64,000 bases of DNA, taken from an uncultured Gammaproteobacteria bacterium (GTDB lineage: Bacteria > Pseudomonadota > Gammaproteobacteria > Eutrophobiales > Eutrophobiaceae). The stretch spans positions 67,007-131,006 of the forward strand of contig CALKEZ010000006.1 in assembly GCA_938084745.1 (NCBI GenBank), in the 5' to 3' direction. The first letter of the stretch is position 1; each line of letters opens with the position of its first letter. The translations under genes were made by a program, and so were the position numbers. A model generated the notes under the pieces. It saw only the letters and a list, made by a program, of their open reading frames with translations, had not been told where the DNA came from and made no database searches. Shown piece after piece: positions 20,525 to 34,467 of the stretch.

Positions 20525-23059
20525 ATGGTACAGAATTTATTTAACCAGCTAACTTCCCGACTTAAAAATCGGAAAGATTCTGAACATGAACAAATGCTTG
20601 TTAAATTTGTTATGGGCATTATTTGGTTAAGTTATCTTCTATTAATGGCTAATCACCCGGATGTGAAGCCATTGTCCATCACCTTCTCAGTTCTTTATAT
20701 TGCCATTTCCCCCCTATTTTTTTTATGGATCATAATCAAACCAGATATCTATCCTTTGCGTCGGCTTATGGGAATATTTTCAGACGCTGTCATCATTACC
20801 GGCATTATGCTGATGTGTGGTGAAGTCGGCACACCCTTATTTGGCGGATATTTATTTATGACGTTTGGCCATGGTTTCAGGTACGGTAATAGATACCTGT
20901 TTACCAGCGCCTGCTTGTGTATCATTGGCTTTGTTTTCCTTATGAACTACAGTGATTACTGGTATAAGGAAAAAATATTAAGTTACGGGGTGATATTTTC
21001 TATCGTTGTTTTATCACTTTATGTCTCCACCCTGATTTCAAAACTACATCTTGCTGTAAATGATGCAAAAGAGGCTAATGAGGCAAAGAGCCAGTTTCTT
21101 GCCAACATGAGCCATGAAATAAGGACACCGTTGAATGGCGTGATCGGCATGAGCTCATTACTCTCTGATACTCAACTTTCGTCAAAACAACATGATTATA
21201 CCTCGACCATAAATGCGTCAGCGAAAACCCTGCTGGCACTAATTAATGATATTCTCGATATTTCAAAAATTGAGGCTGGGAAAGTCACAGTTGAAAATAT
21301 CGATTTTGATTTGCATGCTGTAATTAACTCGACAGCTAAAATGCTTTCAATACAGGCAAGAAATAAAGGACTCGCATTTAACACCTATATATCACCTGAT
21401 GTACCATTTTTATTGCGAGGAGATGCACAACATCTAGGCCAAATATTAATCAACCTGGTCAGTAATGCCATTAAATTTACCGATAATGGCTTTATCAATA
21501 TTAATGTCTTTCATGAAAGCTCCCTAAATAAATCAACTCGTTTAAAGTTTGAAGTTATCGATTCCGGAATCGGTATCGCTGATAATGCAAAATCGAAGTT
21601 ATTCGATAAATTTACCCAGGCAGATGAATCTACCACAAGAAGGTTTGGTGGCACCGGACTCGGAATGGCGATTGCAAAACAACTGGTCGAGACTATGAAT
21701 GGAGTGATTGACTTCACTAGTAATATTGGCGAAGGCTCATCATTCTGGTTTGAGCTTGAGTACGAACTACAAGCACCGCAGTCAGAAGAGATCGCGAGTC
21801 AGTCTGATTTCAGCAACATTTCAATTCTCCTGGTCAACCCTATCAGGAAACATAGTGAGTATATTGAAAATCATTTAAGTACATGGAACATCATCTATGA
21901 TGAAGCGGAAGATATAAATATAGCAATTAATAAAATTGAAAATGCTGTCGATAATTTTAATTTGTTACTGGTCTTCAATAAATATCTGGCCAGCGACCCG
22001 ATACAATTTCTGCATTTAATAAAGGAAAAAGCCGTACAGAAACATTATCATTATATACTGGTTAATGATGAGCATCTGACCCAAGCGGATAAATATAAAT
22101 TCATAACTGCTGGTTATAGTTCAATTATAGACAGTAACCCTGAACGCAATAAATTATTCAGGGCAATACACGCATGCAGTTTTGATATCGATAGCAATTA
22201 TTTTAATACTGGTAAAAATAAAATAGCCGAGAGTGCTGCTCAGTATCAAGCCGCAACCAGGCAACTCAATATACTCGTTGGTGAAGATAATGAAACCAAC
22301 CAGAAAGTCATTCGCAATATCCTCGAATATGGACAGCATCATGTTACGATCGCCGCGAATGGTGAAATGGTATTGGATATTCTCGAGACTCAGGATTTTG
22401 ATCTGATTATTCTGGATATGCACATGCCTGTAATGGGTGGTGTAGAGGCGGCTAAAATTTTTCGTTTCATGTATCCCGATAAAAAGCATATACCAATATT
22501 AATGTTAACAGCCAATGCAACTAAAGAAGCTATTGATGCCTGTAAAGAAGCCCGGCTGGATGCCTATTTAATCAAGCCAGTTGAACCTGACAAGCTACTC
22601 AACACCGTCTCTTTACTTGTTCAGAAAGGTGATAAAGAGATAAACAAAAATAATACAACAGTGAATATCGTCGATATAAATGACCCGGATAATTTGCCAC
22701 TTATCGACAAGAATTCTCTTGCTACGTTGTTTTCAATGGCAAACGAAAAAAGCTTTATGCGTAAACTGATTGATGGCTATGTCAATGATGCAAGCAACAC
22801 CCTTGATGATCTGGAAATTTCTGCAAAGGACAAAGACTATGCCAAAATGGCAGAACTTGCACATGCACTGGATGGCAGTTCACGTTCAATTGGAGCGAAA
22901 AGGATAGCGAAATCTGCCGATAAGCTCTTCAGACTTATCAATACTGCCGACAGAATAAAGGCCGATACCAGTATTAAAGAATTAAATGTGTTGTTCCTGA
23001 AAACAAAATCCGAACTCTACGCCGTTCTGGAATTGGAAGGTTCAAAAAACACAATATAA
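20525..23059 (+). CDS. rpfC: Hybrid sensor histidine kinase, RpfC type (DSF sensor)
   Basis: The 844-residue protein begins with [12 protein letters not shown] (residues 12-23), which resembles the N-terminus of Xanthomonas RpfC where DSF sensing occurs. About five membrane segments follow (26-175). Then come HisKA with H197 in [12 protein letters not shown], the ATPase domain with [12 protein letters not shown], and a degenerate receiver (about 436-545) with no phospho-acceptor aspartate. A functional receiver follows with [13 protein letters not shown], and a C-terminal HPt domain with [11 protein letters not shown]. Xanthomonas RpfC has one receiver, so the extra degenerate one is a difference. 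There is no clear ribosome-binding site before the ATG at 20525. Confidence 0.85.
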   Translation: MVQNLFNQLTSRLKNRKDSEHEQMLVKFVMGIIWLSYLLLMANHPDVKPLSITFSVLYIAISPLFFLWIIIKPDIYPLRRLMGIFSDAVIITGIMLMCGEVGTPLFGGYLFMTFGHGFRYGNRYLFTSACLCIIGFVFLMNYSDYWYKEKILSYGVIFSIVVLSLYVSTLISKLHLAVNDAKEANEAKSQFLANMSHEIRTPLNGVIGMSSLLSDTQLSSKQHDYTSTINASAKTLLALINDILDISKIEAGKVTVENIDFDLHAVINSTAKMLSIQARNKGLAFNTYISPDVPFLLRGDAQHLGQILINLVSNAIKFTDNGFININVFHESSLNKSTRLKFEVIDSGIGIADNAKSKLFDKFTQADESTTRRFGGTGLGMAIAKQLVETMNGVIDFTSNIGEGSSFWFELEYELQAPQSEEIASQSDFSNISILLVNPIRKHSEYIENHLSTWNIIYDEAEDINIAINKIENAVDNFNLLLVFNKYLASDPIQFLHLIKEKAVQKHYHYILVNDEHLTQADKYKFITAGYSSIIDSNPERNKLFRAIHACSFDIDSNYFNTGKNKIAESAAQYQAATRQLNILVGEDNETNQKVIRNILEYGQHHVTIAANGEMVLDILETQDFDLIILDMHMPVMGGVEAAKIFRFMYPDKKHIPILMLTANATKEAIDACKEARLDAYLIKPVEPDKLLNTVSLLVQKGDKEINKNNTTVNIVDINDPDNLPLIDKNSLATLFSMANEKSFMRKLIDGYVNDASNTLDDLEISAKDKDYAKMAELAHALDGSSRSIGAKRIAKSADKLFRLINTADRIKADTSIKELNVLFLKTKSELYAVLELEGSKNTI

Positions 23060-23067
23060 CCTCGCTT

Positions 23068-23088
23068 AAAAAAGACATCCTTGTCTTT
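23068..23088 (-). terminator. Intrinsic terminator of the rpfF-desaturase unit
   Basis: Read on the minus strand, AAAGACA and TGTCTTT form a 7-bp stem with a 4-base loop (stem arms 23071-23077 and 23082-23088), followed directly by a run of T. It lies 28 bp after the desaturase stop and also just after the convergent rpfC stop, where it may slow plus-strand transcription too. Confidence 0.7.
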
Positions 23089-23115
23089 GCCTGGTGTTAT
23101 TACTAGTGGTTTAAA

Positions 23116-24195
23116 TCAAGCTGCATCAGCGTATTTGAATTCCTGGCAAGGAATAATTATCTGACTTGTCGTATTACCATTAAAATCAAGCCAACAATGA
23201 TTTTCGTAATCATATAACTTGCATTTATTCATCGTCTTTAAAAATTCTTTAAATGAAAATTCTGTCGTAACCAATGCATCGCCCAATAAACTGGAAATAA
23301 TTCTTTGTGCTTTAGCCAGGTTATAGCTAGGCACTCTTGGGTCAACATGGTGCACGGTATGCTCCATTGCATTATGGCTTACCAGGTTATACCAATGTGG
23401 AAATCGCATATACATGGTCAAGTCTTCTTGCCCACGACCGGCTTTATCACTCTCTTCTTTTGATATAAACCAGGGAATGGATTCATGTGTATGTTGTGCA
23501 TAAACTGTAAATCCCATGATATAGGAACCGATAATCACAGGTGAAAAAAAGGACAGTATAAACAAACCCAAAACACTGATGTTCGCTGATGTAGTCCCGG
23601 CATAAACGATAAGGCTTGTGTATGAGATGGTATAGGACACTACCAGCAAGAGGTCCAGCCAATAGATAGTTTTAAATTCCCCTACTAAAGACTTGAAGGG
23701 GATGAATTTATTTTTCCACCAACGCTCAAGTAGATAATTAAACCATATTCCTGTCGGATGGCGATAGAAACGTTCTCTTAACTTACCTGCTGCTGTCAAC
23801 GCATTGTAGTCTTCGATGGCAAGTGGCGACCATGAGTTATGCCCTTTCACATTCGGCGTTTGATGATGAGAACGATTATGCGCATTCAACCAGAGGCTAT
23901 AATTATGTAAAACCGGTAAAAATGATATGCGTGCAATAATCTTGTTCAACAACTTATTGCTGGTAAAGCTATCATGTGCGGCATCATGTGCAATAGCAAA
24001 AAGCGAGGCAATCTTTAACCCGGCCAAAACACTACAGAGTATTTTCATGGCCATACTCTCCAGTAAAAATACGCCTGTGATTGCCAACAAGTAAACTGAA
24101 ATATCTGCTAGAAAAAGCATCATTGCTTTTTTAGTTGACGGTCTGGCGTACATCCTTATTGCAGATCGAAGCTGCTTTATATTTGATTTTTCCAT
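23116..24195 (-). CDS. Membrane fatty-acid desaturase in the DSF locus
   Basis: The 359-residue integral membrane protein has the three histidine boxes of di-iron acyl desaturases: HDAAH (H70, H74), HNRSHH (106-111) and EHTVHH near residue 280. Four or so hydrophobic segments surround them. Such enzymes use O2 and electrons to place a double bond in acyl chains. It lies 87 bp downstream of rpfF on the same strand and ends in a terminator, so it is probably co-transcribed with rpfF. Its substrate is unknown; remodelling of the membrane or a second double bond in the signal are the simplest ideas. Carotenoid or other hydroxylase activity is possible. Confidence 0.85.
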   Translation of the reverse strand: MEKSNIKQLRSAIRMYARPSTKKAMMLFLADISVYLLAITGVFLLESMAMKILCSVLAGLKIASLFAIAHDAAHDSFTSNKLLNKIIARISFLPVLHNYSLWLNAHNRSHHQTPNVKGHNSWSPLAIEDYNALTAAGKLRERFYRHPTGIWFNYLLERWWKNKFIPFKSLVGEFKTIYWLDLLLVVSYTISYTSLIVYAGTTSANISVLGLFILSFFSPVIIGSYIMGFTVYAQHTHESIPWFISKEESDKAGRGQEDLTMYMRFPHWYNLVSHNAMEHTVHHVDPRVPSYNLAKAQRIISSLLGDALVTTEFSFKEFLKTMNKCKLYDYENHCWLDFNGNTTSQIIIPCQEFKYADAA

Positions 24196-24197
24196 TA

Positions 24198-24213
24198 ATA
24201 ACCTCCAGGTTAT
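24198..24213 (-). promoter_or_regulatory. Ribosome-binding site of the desaturase inside a hairpin
   Basis: On the minus strand ATAACC-TGGA-GGTTAT forms a 6-bp stem with a 4-base loop; the loop and right arm contain the GGAGG ribosome-binding site. The ATG lies 2 bases after the hairpin. Folding would hide the site, so translation could be conditional. Confidence 0.4.
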
Positions 24214-24282
24214 ATTTGATTTTCGTGCATCAGCAAAACTACTTGAGTTGCTAATTCACGTTACTAAATCAAGTTTTAATTA

Positions 24283-25185
24283 TTAACGCGCATTCAATCT
24301 TGATAATCGAAGTTCAGCTTCTTGCTCAGCAAACTTATGTTGTCCTCGAACTAAACGTGACATTGTTCTGAGATCTTTTTCCTGAATAGCAAACGCTGAC
24401 TCAACCCAGATATCTGCAATATCCAGAAGTTGCTGATAATCGACCGGATAAACCAACTGATGAACTTTTTTCAGCACAGACATCGTTGCCCTTCTCTTTT
24501 GATTTGCACGAATGAAGGAATCGACAGCAGCTTTTCCTGCGCCGTCTTCAACAAGATGGTCAACAATCCCCATGTTATGAAGTTCATCTGCACTATATAA
24601 ACGACCGCAGGTCATCATCTTTTCTGCGATAGCCGGACTTACTCTTTTAGTAAGCAGATTGAATGCGCCCATGCCCGGAAACAGATTAAACAGAACCTCG
24701 GGGAAACCCATTTCCGCACTTCGTTCAGCGATTAAGACATGCCCTGAAAGTGCACATTCAAATCCGCCACCCAAAGCATTACCATGAATTAAAGATATTG
24801 TCGTTAGACCAAGACCACGTCCGATATGATTTGCGTATAAACCATCAATACAAAGACGTGCATAATCTCTGAGTGCTTCCCGGTCATTGTTCTCTATGCA
24901 ATTAACGAACAATTCCAGGTCGCCACCAAAACTGAAAACAGGATGACGTGATGTAAAAACACTAAACTCAATATCAACTAACTGACCATCGTAAGATAAC
25001 TTGCCATCATTATGTTTTAATATGGACTGGAATTTTTTTAATTCTTCTAACAACGTAACGGTAAAACAGGAACGTGGTTGTGAATTAAGGTATAACCAAA
25101 CAGCCTTTTGTTCCGGGTCAACCTGAACTTCAAGATGTTTGAAATTTTGAAATGAAACTTCACTACTATATCTGATAGTACTCAT
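24283..25185 (-). CDS. rpfF: DSF synthase, RpfF type (crotonase family)
   Basis: The 300-residue protein is a crotonase-fold enzyme with the two glutamates used by Xanthomonas RpfF. They appear here as E143 in GGGFECALS and E163 in MGFPEVLFNLFPGMGA, 20 residues apart as in the model enzyme (E141 and E161). RpfF converts 3-hydroxyacyl-ACP to cis-2-unsaturated fatty acid by dehydration and thioester cleavage. Together with the adjacent rpfC- and rpfG-type genes this is a DSF quorum-sensing locus. AAAGGGG precedes the ATG at good spacing. No rpfB (acyl-CoA ligase) gene is present in the window. Confidence 0.9.
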   Translation of the reverse strand: MSTIRYSSEVSFQNFKHLEVQVDPEQKAVWLYLNSQPRSCFTVTLLEELKKFQSILKHNDGKLSYDGQLVDIEFSVFTSRHPVFSFGGDLELFVNCIENNDREALRDYARLCIDGLYANHIGRGLGLTTISLIHGNALGGGFECALSGHVLIAERSAEMGFPEVLFNLFPGMGAFNLLTKRVSPAIAEKMMTCGRLYSADELHNMGIVDHLVEDGAGKAAVDSFIRANQKRRATMSVLKKVHQLVYPVDYQQLLDIADIWVESAFAIQEKDLRTMSRLVRGQHKFAEQEAELRLSRLNAR

Positions 25186-25237
25186 AGTATTACCCCTTTA
25201 ATTATTTTCGGCGGATACTTCAATCAATTTAAATATG

Positions 25238-25274
25238 CACAAGTACAAAACCAGTACGTGTGTATATCGACACA
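25238..25274. promoter_or_regulatory. Dyads upstream of rpfF
   Basis: CACAAGTAC (25238-25246) and GTACGTGTG (25254-25262) form a 9-bp dyad with one mismatch and a 7-base centre. Overlapping it, TGTGT-N6-ACACA (25259-25274) has the spacing of CRP/Clp-family half sites (TGTGA-N6-TCACA) but with altered outer bases. Both lie 50-90 bp upstream of the rpfF start, where control sites would be expected. Binding by a CRP-like protein is a guess. Confidence 0.3.
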
Positions 25275-25345
25275 AGCCGTAATGACTCTGTGTCAAAAAC
25301 TAAATTAAGATCAGGAAAATTAAAAGAGAATAATTATTTAACGAA

Positions 25346-25819
25346 CTATGAAGAAATGATTAAAACAACAGCGTAAACAGCAATACCTTCGCCGCGGCCA
25401 ATAAAACCCATTTTTTCTGTAGTTGAAGCTTTGATATTTAAATCTTTGATATTTATATCAAGATCTGCGCAAAGATTTTTACGCATGGCTGTAATGTGTG
25501 GAGCCATTTTTGGTGCTTGCGCTAGAATAGTTATGTCGGCATTACCCAACACATATTTATTTTGTTTCATTAAATCATAAACTTGCTGCAGCAAAATTCG
25601 ACTATCAATATTTTTTAAATCGGGATCAGAATCTGGAAAATGTGTTCCAATATCGCCCAAGCATAGTGCACCTAGAATTGCATCACAAAGTGCATGTATT
25701 ACTGCATCAGCGTCAGAATGGCCTTCCAAACCCTTAACATAAGGAATAGTTACACCACCTAAAATTAAGGGGCGGCCTTCAACAAGACGGTGAGCATCAT
25801 AACCATGACCAATTCGCAT
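25346..25819 (-). CDS. ispF: 2-C-methyl-D-erythritol 2,4-cyclodiphosphate synthase
   Basis: The 157-residue protein is the trimeric MEP-pathway enzyme that cyclises CDP-ME 2-phosphate. The N-terminus [12 protein letters not shown] carries the zinc ligands of the DxH motif, [21 protein letters not shown] includes the flexible loop and next metal site, and the C-terminus has [18 protein letters not shown]. It starts 4 bp after ispD, the usual pairing. Confidence 0.97.
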   Translation of the reverse strand: MRIGHGYDAHRLVEGRPLILGGVTIPYVKGLEGHSDADAVIHALCDAILGALCLGDIGTHFPDSDPDLKNIDSRILLQQVYDLMKQNKYVLGNADITILAQAPKMAPHITAMRKNLCADLDINIKDLNIKASTTEKMGFIGRGEGIAVYAVVLIISS

Positions 25820-25823
25820 ATTT

Positions 25824-26525
25824 TTATATCACCTTATCGAGGTATAGTTTTAGATATTTAAGATCATCTTTATGGGTTATTTTAATGTTTTCCTGATGAC
25901 CCTGAACAAGCTTGGGTTTATAGCCAGCTAACTCCATAGCCATTGATTCATCTGTCACTACGATTTTTTCCTGTAGGGCATGTTCAATTGCCTTCACAAG
26001 TTTGCCATATCTAAACATCTGCGGTGTTTGTGCATGCCATAGCGACTCACGCTCAATTGTTTTTTCTATTTCTATGTCTGTATTTGCACGCTTCATCGTG
26101 TCCCGACAGGGCAAGGCGAGAATACCACCAACATCATTCGTCGATAATTCCTGTAGCAGTCGATCAATTGCAGATTCATTCAGACATGGTCTGGCCGCAT
26201 CATGAACCAGTACCCAATCATTTTCATCAGCCATATTTGCTATGGCATGCAAACTATTCAGCACTGATTGATAACGCTCTGCACCGCCTGGCGCTGTTAT
26301 TATTTTTTCATGACTTGAGATTGATAATGTTGGCCAGAACTCGTCTGCTTTGGATATTGCGACAGTAATTTTTACTATTTCTTCGCGTCCCAGGAAACAA
26401 TCAATCGTATGCTCGAGTATTGTTTTATCATTTACCGAAATATACTGTTTGGGTATGTCCACACCCATGCGTGTACCGACTCCTGCTGCCGGGATCACTA
26501 CCCAGTATTTTATACTCTCTGCCAT
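25824..26525 (-). CDS. ispD: 2-C-methyl-D-erythritol 4-phosphate cytidylyltransferase
   Basis: The 233-residue protein is a nucleotidyltransferase of the GT-A fold that makes CDP-ME from MEP and CTP. The nucleotide-binding loop [17 protein letters not shown] and the [10 protein letters not shown] motif are intact, and [12 protein letters not shown] lies near the C-terminus. It sits between ftsB and ispF, with gaps of only 5 and 4 bp, and is part of the pyrG-to-ispF string. Confidence 0.97.
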   Translation of the reverse strand: MAESIKYWVVIPAAGVGTRMGVDIPKQYISVNDKTILEHTIDCFLGREEIVKITVAISKADEFWPTLSISSHEKIITAPGGAERYQSVLNSLHAIANMADENDWVLVHDAARPCLNESAIDRLLQELSTNDVGGILALPCRDTMKRANTDIEIEKTIERESLWHAQTPQMFRYGKLVKAIEHALQEKIVVTDESMAMELAGYKPKLVQGHQENIKITHKDDLKYLKLYLDKVI

Positions 26526-26530
26526 GATGC

Positions 26531-26827
26531 CTATTCCGATTTGGTTTGCAGACCAGAGTAATCGACAATTTGATAAAATGTTTCATTGTATTTAATCATG
26601 CCCATTTCACTACGTGCGCGTTCTTCAATTGCATCACGACCTTGTTTTAGATCATTTACTTCTGCGGCTAATGCGAGATTACGTTCTTTAAGACTCTTGT
26701 TCTCTTGTTCGATTTGACTGATCTGATTTTGCAAACTGTGTACTTCCGTCATACTGCCATTACCGATCCATAAACGGTATTGTAAAAATATCAGTAACAA
26801 AACAAAAAGAGCCGTTGTTATTTTCAT
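26531..26827 (-). CDS. ftsB: Cell-division protein FtsB
   Basis: The 98-residue protein has one N-terminal transmembrane helix (about 3-20) and a periplasmic coiled coil (about 30-62). It ends in the short conserved region with RARSEMGMIKYNETFYQ, typical of FtsB/DivIC. It joins FtsL and FtsQ in the divisome and activates septal peptidoglycan synthesis. The position between eno and ispD is the standard one in proteobacteria. Confidence 0.94.
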   Translation of the reverse strand: MKITTALFVLLLIFLQYRLWIGNGSMTEVHSLQNQISQIEQENKSLKERNLALAAEVNDLKQGRDAIEERARSEMGMIKYNETFYQIVDYSGLQTKSE

Positions 26828-26852
26828 ATCAAGTGACGTCAGTAATCAATTT

Positions 26853-30644
<3,792 letters not shown>

Positions 30645-30663
30645 TTAGAGGGAGAAATATTGC

Positions 30664-30681
30664 CCGGTTTATTTAAACCGG
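30664..30681. repeat. Hairpin upstream of pyrG
   Basis: CCGGTTT-ATTT-AAACCGG is a perfect 7-bp stem with a 4-base loop, about 47 bp upstream of the pyrG start and 150 bp after the broken ClC gene. It lacks a T-run on the minus strand, so it could be a leader structure of pyrG or an incomplete terminator for the ClC transcript. Confidence 0.4.
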
Positions 30682-30831
30682 TTTGTGGGGTAAAAAGTAG
30701 CCTAAATAATGTCATATTCAGGGGAAATTATGCTAACAGAATCATAAGAAAGACACCATCACAGAAATGCAATTTTCAGCATCTAAACCGTTTTTAAAAT
30801 CCAGCTGGAATAGAGTAGACCGCATAGCAGC

Positions 30832-32566
30832 TTAGTGACTGACAATACGATAATGTTTTTCGATGTCTTCCTGGGTAATGATGCCGTAGATGCGATCAGC
30901 CGAGGGACCTAATTTTTTGGTGACATACAATGCTTCTGCCTCTGAATCCGTTATCACCCGTTGTGCATGTTGCAAGGTAGATTCAAGACTAATTTGGGCT
31001 AACTGACGCCGCTTTGCCGGAATTTCCAATAAGTTAATTTCTTCATCATCTTCTTTTTCCAGGTAACGGGCGAGATCAGTTGCCGGCATTAGCTGGTTCC
31101 CTTCAACACGCCGGATTAACAACCAATCGGGCCCCTCTTTTAAGTGATTATTAGCAACATTACGCGGGATTACAGGTTCAGTCATGACATAAGCCTTATT
31201 CATTACGGACTCTACCCCAATTCGTCTAAGCGATTGCGCGATGGGATCATTGCGCTAATCCAATCCAAAACCCCGGAATTGTGATAAGAAGATAGAATCA
31301 CATTTGAACAACTCTCTTGCTGTCAGGTTAGCACTCACGACCGCGAGCATAGCCGGAAAGATGATGTTCTGATTACCGGTTAATTCGAGCAAACACAGTA
31401 ACGCTGCCAACGGTGCCTGCAACGTGGCGCTCATCATAGCGCCCATACCCAACATCACATATAAACCCACATCAGAATAATTACTGTCGAATAACTCGAC
31501 ACACTGACCAACGATACCACCCGCCAACGCCCCGATAAAAATAGCCGGACCAATCAAACCAGCCGGGATACTAAAACCGACACAGAGCGCTGTTGCGGCA
31601 ATCTTGGTCAGTAATATCAAGCACAATGCGGCGATGCCTATCTGGCCCAGTAGCGCGGCATCAACCGTATCATAGCCGATACCCATGATCTCCGGGCTGA
31701 TGATGGCCAGCAGTCCAACCCCGACGCCGGCCAGTGTCATACGTAACCAGATATCAAATTTCTGTCCGAATTTTGTGATGGCTCCGGTCAAGCGTATAAA
31801 GCCGGCAGCAATAGCGCCAATAAACAGCCCCATTAATACGATAATAGGTAATTCAACGAATGACTCGAGATCAACCGCCTGTACACTAAAGAGGTGCTCG
31901 GTATCGAACACCAGACGACACATTATCGTCGCACTTACTGCTGATAAAATAACCGGGGTAAAGCCAGTGATGGTGTATTCCATTAAAATCACTTCCATCG
32001 CGAAGATGACACCGGCAAGGGGTGTATTGAATGAAGCAGCGATAGCCGCAGCGGCACCACAACCCACCAAAGTGCGGATGCTATTATTAGGCAGGTGCAG
32101 GTATTGACCCATTAAACTCGCACTCGCTGCCCCCAAATGGACACTCGGTCCCTCACGACCAACTGATTGGCCGGAGACTATGGCAACAGTCGCACCGATG
32201 AATTGCAGTAAAAGATTCTTTAGTGGTAAATTACCCTCGTTATAGGATAATCGTTCGAGCACATGAATTACGCCAACCCTTAGGGGAGTGCGTGAAACAA
32301 CATAAAACAATAAGCCCAGAAATAATCCGCCGGCAGAGGCCATGTACAAGCGAAACTGCCAGTTGAGGGCTTCATAGTTTTCAGGATCTGCTCCGGGTAA
32401 AAACGATAGTTGTGAAAATTTCTGTAGCGAATCGAAAAAGAATTATCACAGAACCCGCAACGATACCGGTCGCAAGACCAAGTAAGGAAAGCGCAAACAA
32501 TGCGCGTGTCCCTGCCAGTAGGCTTCGGGTACGGACCAGATATTCCAGTAGGATATTGATATTCAA
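30832..32566 (-). pseudogene. ClC-family chloride channel with CBS domain, broken by a frameshift and an amber stop
   Basis: Three open pieces on the minus strand make one ClC protein. Piece 1 (32381-32566) is the N-terminus up to VIILFRF. Piece 2 (31255-32349) holds the channel with GQSVGREGPSVHLG and the GFSIPAGLIGPAIFIGA filter region. Piece 3 (30832-31203) is a CBS domain. Pieces 1 and 2 are in different frames; the switch lies near 32400-32440, which includes an A-run at 32435-32439, and the shifted frame reads SFLPGADPENYEAL as expected. Pieces 2 and 3 are in the same frame, split by one TAG at 31255-31257: GLD-stop-RNDPIAQSLRR. Two independent lesions suggest true loss, though sequence error at one or both is possible. 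Confidence 0.82.
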
Positions 32567-32746
32567 CCCCTGTAATTAATGGGAGGTTTTATTAAATACG
32601 GTATTATTCTGCGCGGTAAATGAAGATATTTACCCACAGAAAAAACAATTACGCAACGCCGTTCTCAGTCATAAAAAAATAATAATCTGGGAACTCATCG
32701 AATTCTTAATCATTTTATTTTTTATAACTTTTTGTATTTTATACAT

Positions 32747-32765
32747 TTTTTGGGAGGGCGTCATG
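32747..32765 (+). promoter_or_regulatory. Strong ribosome-binding site of fhs
   Basis: GGGAGGG lies 5 bases before the fhs ATG. The preceding 196 bp holds no gene and has an AT-rich stretch (about 32705-32750) that could hold the promoter; no single -35/-10 pair stands out. Confidence 0.55.
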
Positions 32766-34436
32766 TCTGATATTGAAATTGCTCAAAAGGCAAAAATGAA
32801 ACGCATTGTTGATCTGGCTCATGATCAATACGGAATAGCGAGCGAACACCTCGTACCCTATGGTCATTACAAGGCTAAACTTTCGCTGGATTACGTCACG
32901 AATCTTGATAGTAATAATGATGGCAACCTGGTTCTGGTAACGGCAATTAGCCCTACCCCGGCAGGTGAAGGCAAAACAACCACAACCGTGGGGTTGGGTG
33001 ATGCTCTGAATCGCATCGGCAAAAAAACAATCATGTGCCTGAGAGAACCTTCTTTAGGCCCTTGCTTTGGTATGAAAGGTGGCGCTGCAGGCGGTGGTTA
33101 CGCCCAGGTTGTACCGATGGAAGATATTAATCTGCATTTTACCGGTGACTTTCATGCCATTGGTGTTGCCCATGCGCTGCTTTCCGCCATGATTGATAAT
33201 CACATCAACCACGGTAATGAACTGGGTATAGATCCGCGTCGTATCCAATGGAAACGTGTTGTTGATATGAACGACCGCGCCTTACGTCATATTACTGTTG
33301 GCATGGGCGGTCCGGCGAATGGTTATCTACGCGAAGATGGTTTCGACATTGTTGTCGCTTCCGAGATCATGGCGATTCTATGTCTTGCCACAAATCGTAA
33401 AGATTTAAAAGAACGCCTGGGTCGGATTGTCATAGGTTATAAAAGCGACAATAAAACACCGATCTATGCCCGCGATTTAAAAGCACATGGCGCCATGGCT
33501 GCTCTTTTAAATGACGCCATTAATCCAAACCTGGTGCAAACGCTGGAAAACAACCTCGCCATTATCCACGGTGGGCCTTTCGCTAATATTGCGCATGGCT
33601 GTAACACCGTTACCGCGACCAAGACCGGGCTTAAGCTCGCTGACTATGTCATCACGGAAGCTGGTTTTGGTGCTGATCTGGGAGCAGAGAAATTCATCGA
33701 TATAAAAGCACGCATGGCCGATCTTCATCCTAAAGTGGTGGTTCTGGTAGCCACAATACGGGCCCTGAAATTCCATGGCGGTGTCGCAAAAGATGACTTG
33801 AATAATGAAAACCTGGCTGCATTGGAAACCGGTATGGCGAACCTTGAACGTCATGTGAATAATATTCGTGATGTCTACGGTTTGCCCTGCGTAGTTTGTG
33901 TTAACCACTTTACCTTTGATAGTGATGCTGAAATTGCATTGTTAATGAAGAAGTGCGAAGCACTGGGCGTGAAAGCCGTCGTTTCCAAACACTGGGCCGA
34001 TGGTGGTGCAGGTGCTGAAGAATTGGCAACCACGGTGGTTGATATAGTTGAAAACAGTCCTGGCAAACACACTTATGTTTATGAATCGGACATATCTCTT
34101 TGGGACAAGATTGAAGCAATTGCGACCAAGGTCTATGGTGCCGCAAGTATTTCAGCCGATCCTAAAGTGAAGAAGCAACTGTCAGACTGGAGTGAAGAAT
34201 ATGGTTCTTACCCGGTTTGCATGGCCAAGACGCAGATGTCTTTTTCAACAGATCCAAATGTTAAAGGTGCACCAAGTGGTCATAATGTGCATATCACAGA
34301 AGTACGTCTTGCGAACGGCGCCGGTTTTATTGTGGCCATCGCGGGTAATATGATGACCATGCCTGGTCTGCCTAAATCACCGGCTGCGGAAAGAATCGAT
34401 GTCGATGATGACGGTAAGATTGTTGGCCTGTTCTAG
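32763..34436 (+). CDS. fhs: Formate-tetrahydrofolate ligase
   Basis: The 557-residue protein forms 10-formyl-THF from formate, THF and ATP. The P-loop is in [18 protein letters not shown], and the conserved segments [20 protein letters not shown] and [19 protein letters not shown] ([15 protein letters not shown]) are present. It stands alone between the broken ClC gene and ycgL, not beside other one-carbon genes, with its own strong ribosome-binding site. Enzymes of this type supply formyl groups for purine synthesis and initiator tRNA or drain formate. Confidence 0.97.
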   Translation: MSDIEIAQKAKMKRIVDLAHDQYGIASEHLVPYGHYKAKLSLDYVTNLDSNNDGNLVLVTAISPTPAGEGKTTTTVGLGDALNRIGKKTIMCLREPSLGPCFGMKGGAAGGGYAQVVPMEDINLHFTGDFHAIGVAHALLSAMIDNHINHGNELGIDPRRIQWKRVVDMNDRALRHITVGMGGPANGYLREDGFDIVVASEIMAILCLATNRKDLKERLGRIVIGYKSDNKTPIYARDLKAHGAMAALLNDAINPNLVQTLENNLAIIHGGPFANIAHGCNTVTATKTGLKLADYVITEAGFGADLGAEKFIDIKARMADLHPKVVVLVATIRALKFHGGVAKDDLNNENLAALETGMANLERHVNNIRDVYGLPCVVCVNHFTFDSDAEIALLMKKCEALGVKAVVSKHWADGGAGAEELATTVVDIVENSPGKHTYVYESDISLWDKIEAIATKVYGAASISADPKVKKQLSDWSEEYGSYPVCMAKTQMSFSTDPNVKGAPSGHNVHITEVRLANGAGFIVAIAGNMMTMPGLPKSPAAERIDVDDDGKIVGLF

Positions 34437-34467
34437 AAACCGTATAACATTACACATCAAAAAATCA

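Noticed and set aside
19422..25185. rpfB or a second DSF receptor within the locus
   Set aside because: All frames were accounted for by rpfG, rpfC, desaturase and rpfF types; no acyl-CoA ligase motif was seen.
31255..31257. TAG inside the ClC gene as recoded sense codon (for example pyrrolysine or readthrough)
   Set aside because: TAG is not otherwise used as sense here, no pylS or special tRNA is seen, and the same gene carries a frameshift, so simple loss is more likely.
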